Positions 59,202-64,000 of a stretch of 64,000 bases of DNA are shown piece by piece. The translations under genes were made by a program, and so were the position numbers. The DNA lies in contig NZ_FQVF01000017.1 in NCBI RefSeq assembly GCF_900129155.1, positions 1-64,000 on the forward strand, in the 5' to 3' direction. The notes beneath the pieces were generated by a model. The model searched no databases. It was not told the DNA's origin and saw nothing but the letters and a program-made list of their open reading frames with translations. Every line of letters begins with the position of its first letter. Within the stretch, counting starts at the first letter, position 1. The stretch comes from Marinomonas polaris DSM 16579. Its GTDB lineage: Bacteria > Pseudomonadota > Gammaproteobacteria > Pseudomonadales > Marinomonadaceae.

Positions 59202-59963
59202 TTAATCCCAGTTTATCTCAGCAAGTGATTCAAAGCTTGGGCGAGCAAAATAGTAACCTTGGAACAGATGGATGCCCATGTCTTGTAAAACTTGGTATTC
59301 GGCTTTTGTTTCGACCCCTTCAGCGACAATTATCATATTCAGTTCGTTAAACAGGTTTACCAAATTTCGTACGATGATTTGGCGCTTTTTGTCTTGGTCT
59401 ATGTTCTTGATTAACGCTATATCAATTTTTGTGATATCTGTTCTAAGGTCGGCAAGTTGGTTTAAACCGTTGAACCCTGAGCCAAAGTCATCTGTAGCGG
59501 TTAAAAAACCTTGTTGCTGATAATGCTGGATGATTGACTCTAAGTGTTTGCTGTCCGTAATTTGTTCGTTTTCAGTGAATTCGAAAATGATCTTTTCTTT
59601 TGGAAATTGATATTCTTCCGCTGCGTTTAGCGTGGTTCGAATACAAAGTTCTGGCTTGTAAACCGCATTAGGTAAGAAGTTAATACTAAGAAAGCAGTGT
59701 TTATGGACTTCTAGCTCTGCTGCAAGTTTTATGGCTTTCACTCGACAACTTTGATCAAAACGATAGCGATTGGTTTCATTGACGTTTTGAAAAACCTGAA
59801 ATGCACTTTCTTGATTTAAGCCACGAACAAGCGCTTCTTGTGCGAAAACGGTTTTGGTTTGGCTATTAATAATCGGCTGAAACGCCATAGTGAAGTCGAA
59901 GCCTAAGTCACATCCAGTTGAACATTCTGCGCAGCCTAGTTTTCGGAAGTCCTTCTGTTTCAT
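59202..59963 (-). CDS. EAL-domain cyclic-di-GMP phosphodiesterase
   Basis: 253 residues, nearly all EAL domain. Catalytic features are retained: EALVRG, SINFLPNA, FEFTENE, DDFGSGFNGL, TKIDIALIKNI and VAEGVETKAEYQVL. It should degrade c-di-GMP to pGpG. The N-terminus carries CAECSTGC, a short cysteine cluster that could bind a metal or sense redox, unlike most EAL-only proteins. Encoded alone on the minus strand. Confidence 0.9.
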   Translation of the reverse strand: MKQKDFRKLGCAECSTGCDLGFDFTMAFQPIINSQTKTVFAQEALVRGLNQESAFQVFQNVNETNRYRFDQSCRVKAIKLAAELEVHKHCFLSINFLPNAVYKPELCIRTTLNAAEEYQFPKEKIIFEFTENEQITDSKHLESIIQHYQQQGFLTATDDFGSGFNGLNQLADLRTDITKIDIALIKNIDQDKKRQIIVRNLVNLFNELNMIIVAEGVETKAEYQVLQDMGIHLFQGYYFARPSFESLAEINWD

Positions 59964-60201
59964 GTTGCGACTCTCTTGTTTAATACTTGGGTATGTAGGG
60001 AATAGATAGATGTTTCTTATACATATAATCCCCTATCACAATGATTTCTATGGAGTATTAAACAATAGAGCTTTCGTTGGTAATTTACCAGTGATGCGTC
60101 ATTTCTTTCAAAGATTTGCTATCGTGTGGGTTTTATTCCATCTTTCTTCGGTGGATGTTATTGAAGCATTTGATGGCGATGATTTTAATAGGTGATTGTT
60201 T

Positions 60202-60861
60202 ATGAAGATTTTAATGTTCCTTGGTACCGTTAGAGACAGTACACCGCCGCGGCCTGCTCGTTTAGGTGAAAGGGTAGCGAAAGCATGCTTAGCGTCTTTT
60301 TCATCTCAGCATGGCGATCATGAAATAGAGTTGGTAGACGCTTTAGATTATCCGTTAGAACCGATTTTTAAGCCTCATTTTTCCTATTCGAAAAGTCAGG
60401 TTCCATCTGAATTGGATGAGCTAGCTAAGAAAATAGCCTCCGCTGATGGTTATATAATGGTAAGTCCAGAATACAACCATTCAATGAGTCCTGCATTGGC
60501 GAACTTACTGAATCATTTTGGTAGCTCTTTGTTTTCATACAAGCCAAGTGCCATAGTGACTTATTCAGCAGGCCAATGGGGTGGCATGCGAGCGGCAATC
60601 GGCATGCGAACCTTTTTGTCAGAGCTAGGCTGTTTGCCAGTATCATCTATGATTCATGTTCCAAAAGCGCAAAATATCTTTTCTGAAGACGGAGGTTTGC
60701 TAGAGGGCGAAGACCAATCTGAATGGTTTGGATACTTTGGGCGTACGTTTAACCAATTGATTTGGTGGGCTCAGGCAGCGGTGAATCACAAAACGCACAT
60801 TGATCCTCAAGATATGATTCGGGCCTTCACAAGAGATCCTTCCCAAAGAAATGCGCCTTAG
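60202..60861 (+). CDS. NADPH-dependent FMN reductase (flavodoxin-like)
   Basis: 219 residues of the NAD(P)H-dependent FMN reductase family: phosphate-binding loop FLGTVRDSTPPRPARLG near residue 6, SPEYNHSMSPALANLLNHF and SAGQWGGMRAAI around the flavin site. AGGTGA lies seven bases before ATG 60202. It supplies reduced flavin or reduces quinones and dyes. Alone on the plus strand. Confidence 0.9.
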   Translation: MKILMFLGTVRDSTPPRPARLGERVAKACLASFSSQHGDHEIELVDALDYPLEPIFKPHFSYSKSQVPSELDELAKKIASADGYIMVSPEYNHSMSPALANLLNHFGSSLFSYKPSAIVTYSAGQWGGMRAAIGMRTFLSELGCLPVSSMIHVPKAQNIFSEDGGLLEGEDQSEWFGYFGRTFNQLIWWAQAAVNHKTHIDPQDMIRAFTRDPSQRNAP

Positions 60862-60983
60862 TTTGGCTTAAACGAAAACGTTAAGTCGTTTGGAAGCAAG
60901 CAATTTGCTATTAATCCTGTCCTTAATAATTCCTTAATTAATAAGCGCTATTGTTTGGGTAATAAACATTGAGAGATCTCACC

Positions 60984-62234
60984 ATGGATTTTGCCCAAAA
61001 AGCGTTAAAGCGAGTTGCCGTTTCAGGTTTGATCATCAGTATTGTTGCTGGTGCTGCAGGATGGAAAATCGCCAAAGAAAGCGCAGAGCAAGAAACGGTT
61101 AATTTGGCTTTAGAGGTCTCTCAAAGTATCGTTTCGCATTTTGATATAGTGAATGCTTCCATTGATAATCTCGCGGTAAGGGCGCAGCAAGCGACTGATA
61201 ATCTAGTGTTAGATTGGTTTGATATAGCGGAGCTTTATGACAAGGATGGGGTCAAGATTTCTGAGTCCATTACTGCAGCGGGTGAATTAATAGAAACCGC
61301 TTTACCTCATCATGAAAAGCCAAGTTATCAGCAAGCGTCTTATCAAAGTTTGACTTTAAATGACGGTAATTGGGCGTTAAGAACTTTCGTACCTATAAAA
61401 AATAATGGGCATATTTGGGGGTATTTGGAAGGTGTTCGAATGGTGCCGGAATGGCAACGTGCAGATATTCGTAACTTCTCATTGTTGCTTGCATTAATTT
61501 CCGCGGGAGCTGCATGGTTATGTGCTCTGGTAATTTATCCGCTAATTTTGATCTTGAACAAAGAAAATCAGCATTATATTGAAAAAATTAAACAATCCAA
61601 TATAGACATGATGTATGCCATGGGGAAAGCCATTGCTTTACGAGATTCTGATACGGGTGCGCATAATTACCGTGTAGCGTGGATAGCATCAGAATTGGCT
61701 GAAGCTTATGGCCTAGATAATGAAGCTATGAAAGCGCTGATATTAGGAAGCTATCTCCATGATATAGGTAAAATTGCTATATCAGACAAGATTTTACTTA
61801 AACCTGGAAAACTGTCAGAAGATGAGATGGCAGTAATGAAAACCCATGTTCAAGAGGGGGTGGTAATGGTCGATGGTATTGCTTGGTTAAGTGATGCAAA
61901 AACTGTAATAGAGGCGCATCATGAAAAGTGGGACGGTAGTGGTTATCCTCATCGTTTAGTTGGTAAAGCCATTCCGATCAGCGCTCGTATATTTGCTATA
62001 GCGGATGTTTTTGACGCTTTGTGCTCTAAACGCCCATATAAAGAACCATTCAGTTACGATAAAGCCTTGTCGATTATTCAGGAGAGCCAAGGATCTCATT
62101 TTGATCCGTCTCTTGTTGCGCTGTTTGAAGGATTAGCAAAAGGATTTTATAGCACTATCTCTATTGCCGATGAAGCATCGTGTCGTACTTTAATGTCTAA
62201 CAAAATCGATAAATATTTCTACAACACCAAATAA
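60984..62234 (+). CDS. HD-GYP-domain cyclic-di-GMP phosphodiesterase
   Basis: 416 residues. Two TM helices (about 10-30 and 165-187) bracket a periplasmic sensor loop, then an HD-GYP domain with GSYLHDIGKIAIS (HD pair), HHEKWDGSGYPH (the GYP motif as GSGYP) and FAIADVFDALCSKRPYKE. It should hydrolyse c-di-GMP in response to a periplasmic signal. TTG 60969 is also in frame; ATG 60984 is preferred. Confidence 0.92.
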   Translation: MDFAQKALKRVAVSGLIISIVAGAAGWKIAKESAEQETVNLALEVSQSIVSHFDIVNASIDNLAVRAQQATDNLVLDWFDIAELYDKDGVKISESITAAGELIETALPHHEKPSYQQASYQSLTLNDGNWALRTFVPIKNNGHIWGYLEGVRMVPEWQRADIRNFSLLLALISAGAAWLCALVIYPLILILNKENQHYIEKIKQSNIDMMYAMGKAIALRDSDTGAHNYRVAWIASELAEAYGLDNEAMKALILGSYLHDIGKIAISDKILLKPGKLSEDEMAVMKTHVQEGVVMVDGIAWLSDAKTVIEAHHEKWDGSGYPHRLVGKAIPISARIFAIADVFDALCSKRPYKEPFSYDKALSIIQESQGSHFDPSLVALFEGLAKGFYSTISIADEASCRTLMSNKIDKYFYNTK

Positions 62235-62390
62235 ACCAAATATTATTCCAATGCTTAGTAAGGCTAAGACTTTGACATCTATTTGTAATCTCACTGAGAT
62301 ATATATGTCTTTTTCAGTGATTCTCGCTTGAATATTATTTTTAAGGATTTTTTCCAATTGGAGTATTCGATTAGTTGGTAATCGAATCAA
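62190..62390 (-). CDS. Possible small membrane protein antisense to the HD-GYP 3' end
   Basis: 66 residues from a TTG at 62390, preceded by AAGGA seven bases upstream. The C-terminal half is one hydrophobic helix (KVLALLSIGIIFGLFGVVEIF). It overlaps the HD-GYP gene by 45 bases on the opposite strand. No family recognised; could be chance. Confidence 0.3.
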   Translation of the reverse strand: MIRLPTNRILQLEKILKNNIQARITEKDIYISVRLQIDVKVLALLSIGIIFGLFGVVEIFIDFVRH

Positions 62391-62833
62391 AGTCGAATCC
62401 TTTCATTTTTTCAGAATGTCTTAATTCTTGAAAGCTAAACTGAAACATAGAAATTCTTCGGCTATTCCTAAAGTGATTCGTCAGACAAATTATTCATGTT
62501 GTTAAAATTCAACTGTTTATGTGGATTATTTCGTCAGTTTTATAATATCTTTAGATTATAGCTATCATTATTTTAGTACAAAAGAGCGTAATCTATACTT
62601 GAAAGAGTATGCTCTAGCTGATGTTTATTACGCGTATTTAGGAGAGGTGGCTAGCTTGATTAACATTATATTAAGTAATGAAAACAATGATGCCGAATTT
62701 ACAAGTTTGTCTTAAGTGTGATTCATATCAATAACAGACTCTTCATAAAGTTTTAAAATAAAAAAGCAAGTTGAATTTTTACTATAATTTTATAGGCAAG
62801 CAAGATAAGCATAACCATTAAGCAAGGAAAAGC
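62391..62833. other. Intergenic region before the lactate permease
   Basis: AT-rich. A 64-codon plus-strand frame (62521-62715, GTG start, no ribosome site) contains no recognised motif and is not called. A 9-bp hairpin lies just outside at 62365-62387. Promoters for the permease should lie near 62720-62820; none is clear by eye. Confidence 0.4.
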
Positions 62834-64000
62834 ATGAATACTATTTTGTCAGCGTTACCAATTGTATTATTGATTTGGGTGATGACAAAGCGTAATCCCG
62901 TGCCTTCGCATATTGCTTTGCCTACTGTTGCGGTTCTAGTTGCCTTTATTCAGCTGGTGTTTTTTCAGGCGGATACAGGTCTGTTAAGTGCTAATGTAAT
63001 CGCAGGGGCTTTGTCTGTATTGACACCTATTTCTATTGTCGCTGGTGCTATTTTATTAAATCGTGTGATGTTCTTTTCAGGCGCTGAGGCGGTGCTAAGT
63101 CAGTGGTTAAAAAGCATCAGCTCTAACAAAGTGGCTCAATTGATGATTATTGGTTGGGCTTTCGCTTTTATGATCGAAGGGGCATCTGGATTTGGTACTC
63201 CAGCAGCGATTGCTGCGCCTATATTGGTTGGTTTGGGGTTTCCTGCTATCCCCGTGGCTATTTTTGCCTTAGCGATGAACACTGTACCTGTGTCTTTTGG
63301 CGCGGTGGGAACACCAATCTGGTTTGGTTTGTCAGGGCTGTCGCTATCCGAAATGCAGCTTATGGAAATAGCTAAACAAACAGCGTTACTTAATAGTCTT
63401 GCTGCTTTAGTTGTCCCTTTTATCGCTCTGTCTTTTGTAGTGAAATGGCGCGATATTCGTCAAAATGTCTTATTTATTTTACTAAGTATCCTTTCCTGTA
63501 CAGTTCCTTATGTTGTGTTTGCTCAATGGAATTATGAGTTTCCTTCATTAATAGGCGGTGCTGTTGGCTTGGGATTAAGTGTATTGTTGGCAAAACAGGG
63601 TGTTGGGTTAAATAAATCTGCAACTACAGAATTGTCCGATAAGGTCATAGAAGTAAAAACTATCATGAAGGTTTTTTTACCTTTTGCTTTGCTTATTGCC
63701 ATTTTAGTTGTAACGCGCATTCCTCAATTGGGCGTGAAGGCATTACTTAATGATATGACGCCATGGTTCACTTGGCATGTCGGTGACGCTGGTTTTGAGG
63801 TGAGTCAGGCCTTGGTGTTTAGCATTAACAATATTTTGGGCATGGACGTAAATTGGCAATATAAAAGTCTCTATGTTCCAGCTGTGATTCCTTTTCTTAT
63901 AGTCTCATTGATTTGTATCCCTTTGTTTGGTATGTCACGCGTGCTTGTTGTGACATCTTTACGAGATACTGGTCGGCGTTTATTTTTGCCTATGTTGTCC
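62834..64000 (+). CDS. L-lactate permease (LctP family), 3' end beyond the window
   Basis: Open for all 389 codons to the window edge. AAGGAAAAGC precedes ATG 62834. At least ten TM helices with the LctP landmarks FMIEGASGFGTPAAIAAP (near 115), ALAMNTVPVSFGAVGTPIWFG, and repeated TM blocks. LctP carriers import L-lactate or glycolate with protons and are about 540-560 residues, so roughly 150-170 residues are missing here. Confidence 0.92.
   Translation, partial: MNTILSALPIVLLIWVMTKRNPVPSHIALPTVAVLVAFIQLVFFQADTGLLSANVIAGALSVLTPISIVAGAILLNRVMFFSGAEAVLSQWLKSISSNKVAQLMIIGWAFAFMIEGASGFGTPAAIAAPILVGLGFPAIPVAIFALAMNTVPVSFGAVGTPIWFGLSGLSLSEMQLMEIAKQTALLNSLAALVVPFIALSFVVKWRDIRQNVLFILLSILSCTVPYVVFAQWNYEFPSLIGGAVGLGLSVLLAKQGVGLNKSATTELSDKVIEVKTIMKVFLPFALLIAILVVTRIPQLGVKALLNDMTPWFTWHVGDAGFEVSQALVFSINNILGMDVNWQYKSLYVPAVIPFLIVSLICIPLFGMSRVLVVTSLRDTGRRLFLPMLS

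Noticed and set aside
60010-60195. 61-codon plus-strand frame before the FMN reductase
   Set aside because: No ribosome site or motif; overlaps the promoter side of the EAL gene.
62521-62715. 64-codon frame with GTG start before the lactate permease
   Set aside because: No ribosome site and no recognisable domain; kept only as an intergenic note.

Overview
The window looks like chromosomal DNA of an AT-leaning marine gammaproteobacterium, most likely Marinomonas or a close Oceanospirillales relative. This rests on gene content (xylFGH/xylB/xylR, DUF2291-linked sugar uptake, AcnA, GdhA, bactofilin with an M23 peptidase, many c-di-GMP proteins), not on a database match. No rRNA, intact tRNA, insertion sequence, phage or CRISPR array was seen.

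Layout. (1) 1-8.8 kb: a minus-strand sugar catabolic operon (TIM-barrel isomerase, Gfo/Idh dehydrogenase, ABC ATPase, permease, binding protein) followed by a CytR-like LacI regulator; a perfect LacI-type palindrome sits just upstream of the first gene. A multipass membrane gene lies behind it. (2) 9.1-10.8 kb: a membrane diguanylate cyclase and a DUF2165 protein. (3) 11.0-25.4 kb: xylFGH, a REP-like element, xylB and xylR. Then a second LacI regulator and an rbs/fuc-like uptake operon (binding protein, DUF2291 lipoprotein, ATPase, permease, FucU-type mutarotase). Convergent xylA closes the block, so the xylose pathway is split by another sugar system. (4) 25.6-31.8 kb: an accessory patch. A methyltransferase/spermidine-synthase-like gene plus a divergent GNAT gene occur twice, with a third decayed scrap, and flank a Fur-box-preceded sodA-ZIP operon. 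A frameshifted DUF2442 gene and a GNAT gene without an ordinary start codon lie next to it. (5) 31.9-45.7 kb: acnA, a LuxR regulator, a PhoD-like phosphatase, a zinc-motif FAD monooxygenase next to a Rho paralog without the RNA-binding domain, a double-SBP/GGDEF protein, and overlapping M23 and bactofilin genes. A decayed copy of the start of the monooxygenase lies 4.5 kb upstream of the intact gene. (6) 45.9-64 kb: RhlE-type helicase, YrbL-like kinase, RsuA, a uronate-dehydrogenase-like epimerase, GdhA, and a flavin monooxygenase with a divergent AcoR-type sigma-54 activator. Their shared intergenic region holds a good sigma-54 promoter and a distal inverted repeat. Then come GGDEF, glutaredoxin, DUF3185, ASCH, EAL, FMN reductase and HD-GYP genes, and a lactate permease cut by the window edge.

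Themes: three sugar ABC systems, each with its own regulator and a hairpin directly after the binding-protein gene; at least five c-di-GMP turnover proteins; local duplication and decay between 25 and 40 kb; and one terminator hairpin used three times within 7.5 kb. The strongest leads for new biology are the monooxygenase/mini-Rho pair, the repeated methyltransferase/GNAT module, and the sigma-54-controlled flavin monooxygenase.
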